A stretch of 64,000 nt of DNA from Sporosarcina sp. HYO08 (GCF_001563475.1 NZ_LPUT01000027.1:248001-312000); one strand, 5' to 3'. Numbered from the stretch's first letter, positions 53,233 through 63,148 are shown. Notes: generated from the sequence alone by a model not told the origin. A program made the numbers and translations.

Positions 53233-54138
53233 TTGAAACAATTGAAGATTTCTTTAATTGGCGTACCGTCTGATTATGGACAAAGTCGTCGGGGTGTCGA
53301 TATGGGGCCGAGTGCCATTCGTTATGCAGGGGCAGTCCAAAGATTAGAAGCAATCGGTCACCAGGTAACTGATGAAGGTGACGTTTCAGTTTGCGCGGTA
53401 GAGAGTAGAGCGCATGAAGACTCGAAACTGAAAAATTTAGATGAAGTCATTCAGGCATGCTCACAACTTGCGGGGAAAGTGTCCGAAGTTGTGAAAGTCG
53501 GACGTTTTCCGCTCGTGTTAGGCGGGGATCACAGCATTGCAATTGGTACAATTGCGGGACTGACGGATCATTACGAAAATCTAGGCGTCATTTGGTACGA
53601 CGCGCATGCCGACATCAATACAGCTGAAACATCTCCTTCCGGCAACATTCACGGAATGCCGCTTGCAGTCAGTCTTGGATTGGGGCATGATGCACTCGTT
53701 AACTTACACACAGATGGTTCAAAAATAAGACCTGAAAATGTCGTGATTATCGGGGCTCGCTCGGTTGATCCAGGAGAGCGTGAACTGATCAGAGAAAAAG
53801 GGATCAAAGTCTATACGATGCACGAAATTGACCGAGATGGCATGACTGCTGTCATGCAAGATGCTATTTCTTATTTGAAGGCAAGAAAAGTGGATGGTTT
53901 ACATTTATCTCTTGACCTGGACGGCCTTGATCCCTTGTATACGCCAGGTGTCGGGACGCCTGTACCTGGCGGAATTAGTTACCGGGAAAGTCATCTTGCA
54001 ATGGAAATGCTAGAAGATAGCGGACTTGTTACTTCGGCTGAATTTGTGGAAGTCAATCCGATTCTTGACGAAAAGAACAAAACAGCGGACGTAGCGGTTG
54101 GGTTAATGGGGTCCCTATTTGGTGAAAAACTTTTATAA
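53233..54138 (+). CDS. rocF: Arginase
   Basis: Manganese enzyme that converts arginine to ornithine and urea, 301 residues. Metal ligands are in GGDHS, WYDAHADINT and SLDLDGLDP, and SPSGNIHGMPLA is the arginase signature. The start is TTG at 53233 behind GGGGAG; the ATG at 53215 lies before that site. It stands alone between the EAL protein and sigW. Its urea product is the substrate of the urease encoded 15 kb upstream. Confidence 0.93.
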   Translation: MKQLKISLIGVPSDYGQSRRGVDMGPSAIRYAGAVQRLEAIGHQVTDEGDVSVCAVESRAHEDSKLKNLDEVIQACSQLAGKVSEVVKVGRFPLVLGGDHSIAIGTIAGLTDHYENLGVIWYDAHADINTAETSPSGNIHGMPLAVSLGLGHDALVNLHTDGSKIRPENVVIIGARSVDPGERELIREKGIKVYTMHEIDRDGMTAVMQDAISYLKARKVDGLHLSLDLDGLDPLYTPGVGTPVPGGISYRESHLAMEMLEDSGLVTSAEFVEVNPILDEKNKTADVAVGLMGSLFGEKLL

Positions 54139-54228
54139 CGTAAATTGAGAATCTTATCCTATTCGTTGGGTAAGATTTTCTTTTTTTGGGTAAACCGTTA
54201 ATTCTTTGGTAAAATAACAATAGGAAAG

Positions 54229-54257
54229 TGAAACTTGTTGCCACCTTCATACGTATA
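54229..54257 (+). promoter_or_regulatory. Autoregulatory sigma-W promoter
   Basis: TGAAAC 54229-54234 and CGTATA 54252-54257, a 17-bp spacer, matching the ECF sigma-W consensus TGAAAC-N16/17-CGTA directly upstream of sigW. Confidence 0.75.
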
Positions 54258-54293
54258 GAAGGAACAACCGCAGAGAAGCGGGGGATGAGATAT

Positions 54294-54857
54294 TTGAATG
54301 AGATCGTCAATAAAAAAATAAATGAAGTGTTAAAAGGGGATCAGGATGCATTTGAAGAAATTGTAACCTTATTTCAGCATCGGCTGTATCACCTTTGTTA
54401 CCGCATGTTAGGAAATGCACAAGAAGCCGAAGACATCGCACAAGAAGCATTCGTTCGCGCATACATGAATATTCATAGCTTTGATCAAAAAAGAAAATTC
54501 TCGACGTGGATTTACCGAATTGCTACGAATTTGTGTATCGACCGAATTCGAAAAAAGAAGCCCGACTATTATTTGGACGCAGAAGTACCGGGAACAGAAG
54601 GCCTGGACATGTATTCACAACTTGCTGCGGCTGGGGAATTACCGGAAGATGAAGTGGTCAAAATGGAAACACAAGAACGAATTCAATATGAGATTAATCG
54701 GCTTCCAGATAAATACCGTTCTGTTATTATTTTGCGGTATATTGAAGAATTGCCCCTTCAGGAAATTGCCGATGTTTTAGAAATGCCGCTTGGCACTGTC
54801 AAAACCCGTGTACACCGTGGAAGGGAAGCACTTCGGAAACAGATAGGTACAATGTAG
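54294..54857 (+). CDS. sigW: ECF RNA polymerase sigma factor SigW
   Basis: Controls the response to cell-envelope stress and antimicrobial peptides, 187 residues when started at the TTG at 54294, equal to B. subtilis SigW. Region 2 is CYRMLGNAQEAEDIAQEAF plus RKFSTWIYRIATNLCIDR; region 4 ends with MPLGTVKTRVHRGREALRK. GGGGGA is better spaced for the TTG than for the ATG at 54285. It is cotranscribed with rsiW. Confidence 0.93.
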   Translation: MNEIVNKKINEVLKGDQDAFEEIVTLFQHRLYHLCYRMLGNAQEAEDIAQEAFVRAYMNIHSFDQKRKFSTWIYRIATNLCIDRIRKKKPDYYLDAEVPGTEGLDMYSQLAAAGELPEDEVVKMETQERIQYEINRLPDKYRSVIILRYIEELPLQEIADVLEMPLGTVKTRVHRGREALRKQIGTM

Positions 54858-54868
54858 GAGGGAATAAT

Positions 54869-55495
54869 ATGAATACGTGTTCGGAACAAATTATCCAATC
54901 TATGCACGCGTATTTAGACGGTGAGTTGAGCCGCGAAGAAGAGCGGATCCTAAAGGAACATTTAGGTCGTTGTACAGATTGTCAAAAGTTAATGGATGAG
55001 TTAGCAGAACCACTAGCACTTTTTAAAAATACAGTCCCGGTCAGAGCACCGGAAGGCTTTGTGAACGGGGTAATGGCGCGACTGCCGAAGGAAAAATCAC
55101 AAGCCGGCTTTCAGCGCTGGTTACGGAATCATCCGCTATTATCTGCGGCGGCTTTATTTTTCATATTAATGAGCGCATCTCTTCTTTCCAGTTACGATAA
55201 TGATCAGCAGTTTTCCGTTACGAAACAACCTAATTTAATCGTTGAAGGAGAAACGGTTATTGTACCGGAGGGAGAGGTTGTTAAAGGGAATGTCGTTGTT
55301 AAAAACGGAGCGTTGCGGGTGGAGGGTGAAGTCGACGGAGATGTGACGGTCATCCACGGATCCAAATATATGGCATCCACAGCAGTCGTGACAGGCAAAA
55401 GCGAGGAAATTGACGAAGTATTTGACTGGCTTTGGTATAAATTAAAAAATATGCTTAAAGACGTCATGCCTTCGACAGGAAAACAAGACGACTAG
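54869..55495 (+). CDS. rsiW: Anti-sigma-W factor RsiW
   Basis: Membrane anti-sigma factor released by regulated proteolysis, 208 residues. The N-terminal ZAS domain has H-x3-C-x2-C (HLGRCTDC) and binds SigW. One membrane segment (about 88-105) follows. The outer part (about 120-170) is rich in V-G turns (GNVVVKNGALRVEGEVDG) and looks like a short beta-helix. The ATG follows GTAGGAGGG 11 nt after sigW. Confidence 0.92.
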   Translation: MNTCSEQIIQSMHAYLDGELSREEERILKEHLGRCTDCQKLMDELAEPLALFKNTVPVRAPEGFVNGVMARLPKEKSQAGFQRWLRNHPLLSAAALFFILMSASLLSSYDNDQQFSVTKQPNLIVEGETVIVPEGEVVKGNVVVKNGALRVEGEVDGDVTVIHGSKYMASTAVVTGKSEEIDEVFDWLWYKLKNMLKDVMPSTGKQDD

Positions 55496-55605
55496 TGCCT
55501 TTTAATGGGCTAGTCGTTTTGTTTCGTCATTTGAGAGAAGAAAGTCATTGGACTGTTGTGATATACTGATGCAAGGGAAATTGTGTATAAAGGTAGGGGA
55601 AGCAC

Positions 55606-56442
55606 ATGCCGATTTGGGATTATTTTACGGGCTTAAGCTCGGTTGGAGTACTTAAAAATATAGTGGATGTGCTTCTCGTCTGGTATGTTTTTTATAAACT
55701 CATGACGATTATAAAAGGGACGAAAGCCGTTCAACTGTTAAAAGGAATTTTCGTCATTATCATTGTACGCATCTTGACCGATCTATTCGGTCTCGATACA
55801 CTCAGTTGGATACTGGACCAAGTACTCCCTTATGGATTCTTGACAATTATCATCATCTTCCAACCGGAGTTGCGGCGTGCATTGGAGCAGCTTGGCCGAG
55901 GAAGGCTATTCGCGAGAACAAATTTACAAGAAGAAGAAGAAAAAGAACGCCTCATGGATGCCATGTCAAAAGCGGTCAGCTATATGGCCAAGCGGCGAAT
56001 TGGTGCATTGATTTCGATTGAAAAAGAAACCGGCTTGAGTGAATACATTGAAACCGGAATCCCGATGAATTCTGAACTAACATCAGAGTTGTTGATCAAT
56101 GTTTTCATCCCGAATACGCCTTTACATGATGGTGCGGTGATTATTCAAAAAAATCGGATTGCAGCGGCGGGTTGCTATTTGCCACTGTCCGAAAGTCCGT
56201 TTATTTCAAAAGAGCTTGGGACGCGTCACCGAGCTGCTATTGGCTTAAGTGAAGTGACAGATGCGATCACAGTCATTGTTTCTGAAGAAACGGGGGCGGT
56301 CAGTGTTACCGCTAACGGCGATATTGACCGGAACTTAAACATGGAAGAATTCGAAGCGCGTTTAAAGAAAGTGTGGTTCGGTTCGGCGAAAATGCAAGCG
56401 GAGACCTCGTTCTGGAAGTGGAGGATGAAAAAAAATGGATAA
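55606..56442 (+). CDS. cdaA: Diadenylate cyclase CdaA
   Basis: Makes c-di-AMP from two ATP, 278 residues. Three N-terminal membrane segments precede the DAC domain with DGA (175-177) and RHR (207-209) catalytic motifs. The end overlaps cdaR by 8 bp. The order cdaA-cdaR-glmM is the conserved Firmicutes module linking c-di-AMP to cell-wall synthesis. Confidence 0.96.
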   Translation: MPIWDYFTGLSSVGVLKNIVDVLLVWYVFYKLMTIIKGTKAVQLLKGIFVIIIVRILTDLFGLDTLSWILDQVLPYGFLTIIIIFQPELRRALEQLGRGRLFARTNLQEEEEKERLMDAMSKAVSYMAKRRIGALISIEKETGLSEYIETGIPMNSELTSELLINVFIPNTPLHDGAVIIQKNRIAAAGCYLPLSESPFISKELGTRHRAAIGLSEVTDAITVIVSEETGAVSVTANGDIDRNLNMEEFEARLKKVWFGSAKMQAETSFWKWRMKKNG

Positions 56443-57721
56443 ATTAATGGATACCCCATGGTTTCTCCGTTTTACAGCTTTAGCACTTGCAATCGTTGTC
56501 TTCATATCTGTCAAGGTAGAAGACGGGAAAACGGAAGGCAACAGAGTCGGGGATCATGCGGACATTATACGGGATGTGCCGGTGGAAGTGTATTATGACA
56601 ATGAAAACTTAGTGGTTACAGGCGTTCCGGAAACAGTGAATATGACAATAGAGGGTCCAGCAAATATAGTGCAGACAACGAAGTTGTTAAAAGATTTCAC
56701 ATTGAAAGTAGATTTAAGGGATTTGCCAATGGGCAATCATTCTGTTCGGATTCAGCATGAGAATGTATCTGACAAATTGCAAGTGAGGCTTGATCCGACA
56801 GTTATCCATATTGGTATTGAAGAAAAGATTACACGTACTTTCCGTGTCGACCCAGAATTGAATGAGCGTTTGTTAGCCGAAGATTATGCTGTTGTGAAAA
56901 TGGATGTTGACCCTGCTACGATTGAAGTAACGGGTGCGAAAAGTATCATTGAATCGATCAGTTTTGTCAAAGCATCGGTGACAGGAGAACCTGGTATTGA
57001 ACGATCTTTTGAACAAACGGCAACCGTTCGTGTCCTCGATCGGGATTTAAATAAGCTAAACGTCGCGATCGTTCCCGAACAAGTGACGATCAAGGTGAAC
57101 ATCGAAGCGCAGAAAAAAGAAGTACCCATTGTCTTGAAGGAGCGCGGCACCCCGGCAAAAGGCGTGACGATCGATTCCATGAGGGCAAATGAGAAAACGG
57201 TTGTCTTGTCGGGAAGTAGAAAAGTATTAGATGAATTACAAGAACTAATCGTAGACGTTGACGTGTCGAAAGTAGATGGTTCCAGTACGTTAACTGTCGA
57301 TTTGAAAATACCAAAAGGCGTTTCAAAGATGTCTTTGGACAAGTTGAAAATTGACATCCAAGCAACCGTCAATGAAGAAGAACTCGAAGTCTCTGCGACA
57401 ACGGATGAGGCTGAGACAGTGGATGAGATAGCTGCTGAAGTAACGAAGGAGATTACGAATATACCTATTACCGTTACGGGCTTAGATGAAAAATATAAAA
57501 GTTCATTCGAAAAAATGGAGGATGGCTTCGCAAGTGTAGAAGTGACGGCGGAGTCAGACGTAATTGACGCATTATCCACATCAGATTTTCATGCTTTTGT
57601 TGATGCAACTGGTATCACGAGCGAAGGGGAAAAAACATTACCCATTTCAGTTGAAGGGCCGGACGATGTACGATGGAAGATCGTGAATGAACCAGTGACG
57701 ATAATCATTGAGCTCGTCTAA
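56435..57721 (+). CDS. cdaR: CdaA regulatory protein CdaR (YbbR)
   Basis: Membrane-anchored modulator of CdaA, 428 residues. One N-terminal membrane segment (about 9-24) is followed by YbbR repeats exposed outside the cell. The repeats show VPVEVYYDNENLVVTGVPE-type starts; at least four can be counted. An acidic stretch (TTDEAETVDEIAAEVTKEI) separates the last from the others. Confidence 0.92.
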   Translation: MDKLMDTPWFLRFTALALAIVVFISVKVEDGKTEGNRVGDHADIIRDVPVEVYYDNENLVVTGVPETVNMTIEGPANIVQTTKLLKDFTLKVDLRDLPMGNHSVRIQHENVSDKLQVRLDPTVIHIGIEEKITRTFRVDPELNERLLAEDYAVVKMDVDPATIEVTGAKSIIESISFVKASVTGEPGIERSFEQTATVRVLDRDLNKLNVAIVPEQVTIKVNIEAQKKEVPIVLKERGTPAKGVTIDSMRANEKTVVLSGSRKVLDELQELIVDVDVSKVDGSSTLTVDLKIPKGVSKMSLDKLKIDIQATVNEEELEVSATTDEAETVDEIAAEVTKEITNIPITVTGLDEKYKSSFEKMEDGFASVEVTAESDVIDALSTSDFHAFVDATGITSEGEKTLPISVEGPDDVRWKIVNEPVTIIIELV

Positions 57722-57761
57722 GGAATAGACTGAATGTACGGATTTGAAAAGGAGAATGGAA

Positions 57762-59111
57762 ATGACTAAGTATTTCGGAACGGATGGTGTCCGTGGAATT
57801 GCTAATAAAGAGTTAACACCAGAGCTTGCATTTAAACTTGGCCGGATTGGCGGCCATGTGTTAACGAAAGATACAGATGGAAGAGCACAAATACTTGTAG
57901 GAAGAGATACACGTATTTCTGGCCATATGTTAGAAAGTGCACTTATTGCAGGTGTTTTGTCGACAGGTGCTGAGGTAATGACGTTAGGCGTTATAAGTAC
58001 GCCGGGTGTAGCTCATTTAACGCGTGTGATGAATGCCTCGGCAGGTGTCATGATTTCGGCATCTCATAATCCAGTTGCGGATAATGGCATTAAGTTTTTT
58101 GGTGCGGATGGCTATAAGTTGACGGATGAGCAAGAAGAAGAGATCGAGCGCTTACTGAATGAGGAAGAAGATACGCTGCCTCGTCCGACGGGAGCGGATG
58201 TCGGTTCGGTCTCAGAATACTTTGAAGGCGGTCATAAGTATATCCAACACTTAAAACAGACCGTTGACGAAGAATTTACAGGTATTCACGTAGCACTTGA
58301 CTGCGCGAACGGTGCAACTTCATCATTAGCGACACACGTCTTTGCAGATCTTGAGGCAGATTTATCAACGATGGGTGCATCGCCGAATGGATTGAATATT
58401 AACGATGGCGTAGGGTCAACGCATCCGGAGAAACTTAGCGAACTTGTCCTTGAAAAGGGCGCGGATATTGGGTTGGCTTTTGATGGGGATGGAGATCGTT
58501 TAATCGCTGTTGATGAAAAAGGTAAGATTGTTGATGGTGACCAAATTATGTTCATTATTGGACGCTTCCTTCGTGAGGAAGGCCGTCTAAAATCGAATAC
58601 GATTGTGTCAACTGTCATGAGTAATCTTGGCTTTTATAAAGCATTAGAAAACCACGGCATGAAAAGTGTCAAAACAGATGTAGGGGATCGCTACGTCGTA
58701 GAAGAAATGATTAAAGGTAATTATAACCTTGGCGGTGAGCAATCCGGCCATATCGTGTTTTTTGACTACAATACGACAGGTGATGGACTTCTGACAGGTT
58801 TGCAACTTGTCAATATTATGAAACTAACAGGTCGGACGCTTTCAGATTTAGCAAGTGAAATGAAAGTGTATCCGCAACAACTTGTCAATGTTCGTGTCAC
58901 AGATAAGCACGCAGTAACAGATAATGCGCGTGTCGCATCCATCATTGCAGAAGTTGAAAAAGAAATGGCTGGCAATGGCCGCGTGCTCGTTCGTCCATCT
59001 GGCACAGAGCCGCTCGTACGCGTAATGGTTGAAGCGCCGACAGAAGACGAGTGCAATCGTTACGTTGAAAAAATTGCGGATGCAGTGCGTGAAGAAATGG
59101 GAATTGAATAA
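57762..59111 (+). CDS. glmM: Phosphoglucosamine mutase
   Basis: Converts glucosamine-6-phosphate to glucosamine-1-phosphate for peptidoglycan, 449 residues. The phosphorylated serine is S101 in ISASHNP; the metal loop is DGDGDR and the phosphate-binding loop is [11 protein letters not shown]. The ATG at 57762 follows AAAGGAG. It is physically and functionally linked to CdaA/CdaR. Confidence 0.97.
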   Translation: MTKYFGTDGVRGIANKELTPELAFKLGRIGGHVLTKDTDGRAQILVGRDTRISGHMLESALIAGVLSTGAEVMTLGVISTPGVAHLTRVMNASAGVMISASHNPVADNGIKFFGADGYKLTDEQEEEIERLLNEEEDTLPRPTGADVGSVSEYFEGGHKYIQHLKQTVDEEFTGIHVALDCANGATSSLATHVFADLEADLSTMGASPNGLNINDGVGSTHPEKLSELVLEKGADIGLAFDGDGDRLIAVDEKGKIVDGDQIMFIIGRFLREEGRLKSNTIVSTVMSNLGFYKALENHGMKSVKTDVGDRYVVEEMIKGNYNLGGEQSGHIVFFDYNTTGDGLLTGLQLVNIMKLTGRTLSDLASEMKVYPQQLVNVRVTDKHAVTDNARVASIIAEVEKEMAGNGRVLVRPSGTEPLVRVMVEAPTEDECNRYVEKIADAVREEMGIE

Positions 59112-59121
59112 AATACCAACG

Positions 59122-59159
59122 AAAAGGGTGCCTCGCAAAAATGCGTGCACCCTTTTTTA
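59122..59159. terminator. Bidirectional terminator between glmM and pstA
   Basis: AAAAGGGTGC...GCA pairs with TGC...GCACCCTTTT; T run on the plus strand and A run mirrored for the minus strand. Confidence 0.85.
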
Positions 59160-59162
59160 CAC

Positions 59163-60047
59163 TTAATATCTTTTTTGGAATTTGTTTCGGATGATAATGG
59201 CAGTTGAGTTCAAGATTAACAATGCAACAAGTAGAACGATAATCGTTGCAGCCGCCAAGTTTGCGTATTCTGCCATTAGTGAAGAATCAAGTGTCCAATA
59301 ATAAATTTGCATCGGAAGGACGGTGAATTTATCCAAGATGCTCCCCGGGAAAGGTAATAACAATGCTGGAATACCGATGACGACTAACGGGGCTGTTTCT
59401 CCGATTGCACGGGACAGCGATAAAATCGCGCCTGTTAAGATGCCCGGCAGTGCCACAGGTAAAATCACTTTTTGGATCGTTTGCCATTTCGTTGCCCCCA
59501 TACCATAAGAAGCTTCACTTAAATGCTGCGGCACGGAACGCAGTGCCTCCTGACTAACGACAATGACGATTGGGAGGATTAAGAGTGACATCGTTAATCC
59601 ACCAGCTAACACGATATTTCCGAAATCCAAGGTTCGTACAAAAACAGTTAACCCTAAAATTCCGTAAACGATTGAAGGGACACCTGCTAAGTTTGAAATA
59701 TTCGTTTGAATGAAGGATTGTAGACGTCCTTTCTTGGCATATAACTCCAGATAAATGGCAGTTCCAATACCTAAAAACATCGTGACAGGCACAACAACCA
59801 TCATGAGCCAAAAAGTTCCGAGGATTGCGCCCATGATCCCTGCCCTGTCCGCTTGAGTAGAAAGTCTGCCGGTTAGAAAGTCGACATTTAGCCAGCCAAT
59901 GCCTTGAGAGACGACCCGGTAAATAAGGACTCCAAGTACAAAGATGCCAAAGAACGTGGCCAGTAAAAAGATGAATTTCGATAAGTTATTCAAAAGTAAA
60001 CGTGCACTCATTTTGCGGGCTACACGATTTGTGCTGATATACTCCAT
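59163..60047 (-). CDS. pstA: Phosphate ABC transporter permease PstA
   Basis: Inner-membrane permease, 294 residues with six segments. The EAA-type loop ASYGMGATKWQTIQKVILPVA contacts PstB. It is the last gene of the minus-strand pst operon, 1 nt after pstC. Confidence 0.95.
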   Translation of the reverse strand: MEYISTNRVARKMSARLLLNNLSKFIFLLATFFGIFVLGVLIYRVVSQGIGWLNVDFLTGRLSTQADRAGIMGAILGTFWLMMVVVPVTMFLGIGTAIYLELYAKKGRLQSFIQTNISNLAGVPSIVYGILGLTVFVRTLDFGNIVLAGGLTMSLLILPIVIVVSQEALRSVPQHLSEASYGMGATKWQTIQKVILPVALPGILTGAILSLSRAIGETAPLVVIGIPALLLPFPGSILDKFTVLPMQIYYWTLDSSLMAEYANLAAATIIVLLVALLILNSTAIIIRNKFQKRY

Positions 60048-60048
60048 T

Positions 60049-61005
60049 TTAATATTCCTCCCTAAATTTACGAGAGATTTTTCTAGCCATGATGTTCATT
60101 AGAAGCGTGAAAAGAAAAAGCGTCATCGCAACGGCATATAGGCTATAGTAAATTGTCGATCCGGCAGGCGCATCTCCGCCGGTTACTTCAACGATATAGG
60201 CCGTCATCGTTTGCATCGATTGGGTGATGTCAAACGTAAAGTTTTTCGTACTTCCGCTCGCAATCGTAACAATCATTGTTTCACCGATGGCACGAGAAAT
60301 CCCGAGGACAAAAGAAGCAATAATTCCAGATAAGGCGGCTGGAATGACAACACGTCCAGTTACTTCTAATTTTGTGGCACCTAGCCCAAGTGCACCCTCT
60401 CTCATAGAATTTGGAACCGAACTCATTGCATCTTCCGAAAGTGATGCAATCATCGGAATGATCATCACACCCATGACAATACCTGGACTTAAGATATTTG
60501 TCGCTTCAAGCGTAGGGATGAATGTTTTAAGCAGTGGCGTAACAAATGTAAATGCGAAAAAACCATAGACAATCGTTGGAACACCCGCCAGGACTTCTAA
60601 CAGTGGTTTAACTGTTTTGCGTACTTTTTCAGATGCGTATTCGCTTAAGTAGATCGCGGTCATGAGTCCAATGGGAGCCGCGACAGCCATCGCGATAAGG
60701 GAGGAAGTGACAGTTCCCATAATCAGTGGCAGCACACCGAAACTAGGTGTTTGACTCAATGGCTTTAAAACAGTTCCAGTAAAGAAGTCGACGATCGGCA
60801 CACGCTTGAAAAATTCCACTGTTTCCATAAGTAATGTCGAAACAATGCCGATCGTCGTTAAGATCGATACAGATGCTATGAGAAAAAGTAATGCAGGAAT
60901 GGATTTTTCAAACTTTTCCCTATTACTTTTTTTTTCCTTATTTTGTTGGATCAAATCTCGAATGTTAACAGCCTTGTTTTTCGTAAGATCGCTGTTGACT
61001 GGCAT
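60049..61005 (-). CDS. pstC: Phosphate ABC transporter permease PstC
   Basis: Second permease, 318 residues. The EAA-type loop EGALGLGATKLEVTGRVVIPAA is present. The hairpin at 61042-61096 separates it from pstS, as is common between a highly expressed binding-protein gene and permease genes. Confidence 0.95.
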   Translation of the reverse strand: MPVNSDLTKNKAVNIRDLIQQNKEKKSNREKFEKSIPALLFLIASVSILTTIGIVSTLLMETVEFFKRVPIVDFFTGTVLKPLSQTPSFGVLPLIMGTVTSSLIAMAVAAPIGLMTAIYLSEYASEKVRKTVKPLLEVLAGVPTIVYGFFAFTFVTPLLKTFIPTLEATNILSPGIVMGVMIIPMIASLSEDAMSSVPNSMREGALGLGATKLEVTGRVVIPAALSGIIASFVLGISRAIGETMIVTIASGSTKNFTFDITQSMQTMTAYIVEVTGGDAPAGSTIYYSLYAVAMTLFLFTLLMNIMARKISRKFREEY

Positions 61006-61041
61006 TTAAACAAGCACCCCTTCAATTTAGGCATATACAAG

Positions 61042-61096
61042 TCGAGTGACCGTCACCGTTTACCTTTGACAAAGCGCAGGGGTGACAGTCACTCGA
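61042..61096 (-). other. Strong intercistronic hairpin between pstS and pstC
   Basis: TCGAGTGAC-C-GTCACC pairs with GGTGAC-A-GTCACTCGA (one internal mismatch). No T run. It probably protects the pstS mRNA 3' end or lowers read-through. Confidence 0.7.
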
Positions 61097-61115
61097 TAAT
61101 CTACCGAATAAAATT

Positions 61116-62087
61116 TTACTTCTTAAGTCCTTCTAAAAACTCAATGTTTTCTTTGACTTCCGCTTCTGGAATTGGTGCAAAGCCCGTTTCACCGGCAAAT
61201 TTGTTCATGTTATTTAATGAGTAAAGGGCAAAGTCCAACACTTGTGGTTTATCTTTTGCATGGTTGACGTTTAAATACGTGAAGACTGGACGTGTGAAAT
61301 CGGCATAGGCACCATCTTCTGCGATTGTATCCAACGCAGGTTCAACAGGGCCATTTCCAAAATCTACGCCGACCGCCTGTAATTGATCTTTGTTATTGAC
61401 ATAGTATCCGTAACCGAAAAACGCAATCCCGTTCTTGTCTTCTGATACTAACTTCACAAGCGTTGAGTACTCTTGTTGAAGGTTGACATTGCTCACTAAA
61501 TCTTGTTTATCAAGAACTTTTTCATAAAAGAACTCATACGTTCCATGGTTTTCATTCGGTCCCATCGGAGAAATTGTTTCGTCTGGCCATTCTGGGTTAA
61601 TGTCCGACCACTTTTCAACGGCTCCATCTGCTTTGAAGATGCTGATCAATTGCTCTGGTGTCATTTCAGTCGCCCAATCGTTCTCTTTATTAATGACAAA
61701 CGTTAATCCATCTAGTGCCACTTTTAATTCTTTTACTTCTATATCAAGTTTGTCTGCTTCTGCTGCCTCTTCTTCTTTGATTTCACGGGAAGCATCATTA
61801 AAGTCAGTGCCATTGTCTACTAAAAACTTTTTAAATCCAGCGCTTGTCCCTGCGCGGCTTACTTCAACAGATACATCTTGTTGTTCGTTCAGCATGTATT
61901 CTTCAGCCAGTCTTGCCATTAAAGGGTAAACCGTTCCAGATCCATCGATGACAACACTGCCTGATAATTCTTCATTTCCTGTTCCTTCGTTTCCCGTTTT
62001 CTCGTTTGCAGATCCATTGCCGCAAGCTACTGCAATAACGCCAATAGCAGCGACTACTAATAATAAAACAAATTTTTTAATGTTCAA
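61116..62087 (-). CDS. pstS: Phosphate-binding lipoprotein PstS
   Basis: Extracellular phosphate receptor, 323 residues. The signal peptide ends at the lipobox AVAC with C22 lipidated. An Asn/Gly/Glu-rich linker precedes the PBP fold; the phosphate site includes GSGTVYPL and SRAGTSAGFKKF. GGGGGAGGAATT precedes the ATG. Confidence 0.95.
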   Translation of the reverse strand: MNIKKFVLLLVVAAIGVIAVACGNGSANEKTGNEGTGNEELSGSVVIDGSGTVYPLMARLAEEYMLNEQQDVSVEVSRAGTSAGFKKFLVDNGTDFNDASREIKEEEAAEADKLDIEVKELKVALDGLTFVINKENDWATEMTPEQLISIFKADGAVEKWSDINPEWPDETISPMGPNENHGTYEFFYEKVLDKQDLVSNVNLQQEYSTLVKLVSEDKNGIAFFGYGYYVNNKDQLQAVGVDFGNGPVEPALDTIAEDGAYADFTRPVFTYLNVNHAKDKPQVLDFALYSLNNMNKFAGETGFAPIPEAEVKENIEFLEGLKK

Positions 62088-62149
62088 TTGAATTCCTCCC
62101 CCAAGCTCTCTCTATTCTTTTTTGTCTTGACTGTTATTTGATATAAAAG

Positions 62150-62968
62150 TCACCCGAAACGACCGTTGATGTAGTCATTTGTTAGTCGATCGTTGGGATT
62201 GTTGAAGATGGTTGCTGTGCTATTGACTTCGATAATCTCTCCGTTTAGGAAAAACGCGGTACGATCTGAAATCCTTGAAGCTTGCTGCATATTATGGGTG
62301 ACAATTGCGATCGTTACATCATTTTTAATGGATGAAATGAGTTCTTCCACTTTATGTGTAGAAACAGGGTCTAGTGCGGATGTTGGCTCATCCATTAAAA
62401 TGACTTCCGGATCGATGGCGAGACAGCGTGCGATACAAAGGCGCTGTTGCTGACCCCCCGAAAGACCATAAGCGCTTTTATGCAGTCGGTCTTTCACTTC
62501 GTCCCATAATGCAGCTTTTTTCAAACTATCTTCTACGATCATATCGAGTGTGGCCTTATTTTTGATGCCGTGGATTTTAGGGCCAAACGCAATGTTTTCA
62601 TAAATTGACTTTGGAAATGGATTTGGTTTTTGAAAAACCATGCCCACTTTGGAACGAAGCATTTCAACGGGCATTTCTTTTCCAAGAATATTGTTTCCTT
62701 TGAATGTGATGTTGCCTGAAATATTGACATCCGGTACCATTTCGACCATTCGGTTGAGCGTTTTTAAATAAGTCGATTTCCCGCAACCGGAAGGCCCAAT
62801 GATCGCAGTCACTTCTTTTTCATTAATAGAAAGATTAATATTTTTTAATGCATGGGAGGCTCCGTACCAAAGGTTCAACCCATTTGTTTCATAGACAGGT
62901 TTCCGCCAATTTGTATTATCCATGACGCGGAGCTGTACATCCCCAATACGTTCTTTCAGTAAAGTCAT
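62150..62968 (-). CDS. pstB: Phosphate ABC transporter ATP-binding protein PstB
   Basis: ATPase of the phosphate importer, 272 residues. Walker [10 protein letters not shown], signature LSGGQQQR and Walker [14 protein letters not shown] are intact. The ATG at 62968 follows TAGGAGG. It is first in the operon (pstB-pstS-pstC-pstA), not last as in most Firmicutes, and lies directly behind the PhoP box. Confidence 0.95.
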   Translation of the reverse strand: MTLLKERIGDVQLRVMDNTNWRKPVYETNGLNLWYGASHALKNINLSINEKEVTAIIGPSGCGKSTYLKTLNRMVEMVPDVNISGNITFKGNNILGKEMPVEMLRSKVGMVFQKPNPFPKSIYENIAFGPKIHGIKNKATLDMIVEDSLKKAALWDEVKDRLHKSAYGLSGGQQQRLCIARCLAIDPEVILMDEPTSALDPVSTHKVEELISSIKNDVTIAIVTHNMQQASRISDRTAFFLNGEIIEVNSTATIFNNPNDRLTNDYINGRFG

Positions 62969-63007
62969 TTACATCCTCCTAATCGTGTTGAAGATCTTCT
63001 CATGTGT

Positions 63008-63064
63008 ATTATCATAGGAAAAGATTGTTGAGGGAGTATGAAGGAAACGTAAAGGTTTTGTAAA
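63008..63064 (-). promoter_or_regulatory. PhoP box and promoter of the pst operon
   Basis: On the minus strand four hexamers TTTACA, TTTACG, TTCATA and TCAACA occur with exact 5-bp spacers (63064 down to 63026), matching the TTAACA-like direct repeats bound by Bacillus PhoP. A -10-like TATGAT/GATAAT (63016-63008) follows 9-12 bp downstream. Confidence 0.85.
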
Positions 63065-63068
63065 TAAC

Positions 63069-63098
63069 CAAAAGCGCAGGGCGCCTGGAGTCTAGACG
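63069..63098 (-). repeat. Fragment of the dispersed palindromic repeat
   Basis: On the minus strand it reads GTCTAGACTCC...GCGCTTTT, sharing both ends with the element at 23921-24022 but lacking most of the middle. Confidence 0.45.
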
Positions 63099-63103
63099 GA
63101 AAC

Positions 63104-63146
63104 AAAAAAAGGTTGCTCCTGTCACATGTGACTAGGGCAACCTTTT
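63104..63146 (-). terminator. Terminator of the YtoQ-like gene
   Basis: AAAAGGTTGC and GTCACATGTGAC stems fold into one interrupted hairpin (63107-63143), with a T run on the minus strand just after the gene. Confidence 0.8.
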
Positions 63147-63148
63147 GG

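Noticed and set aside
56884-57579. 231-codon open frame on the minus strand inside cdaR
   Set aside because: It is Ser/Thr-rich low-complexity sequence antisense to a well supported gene, with no ribosome site.
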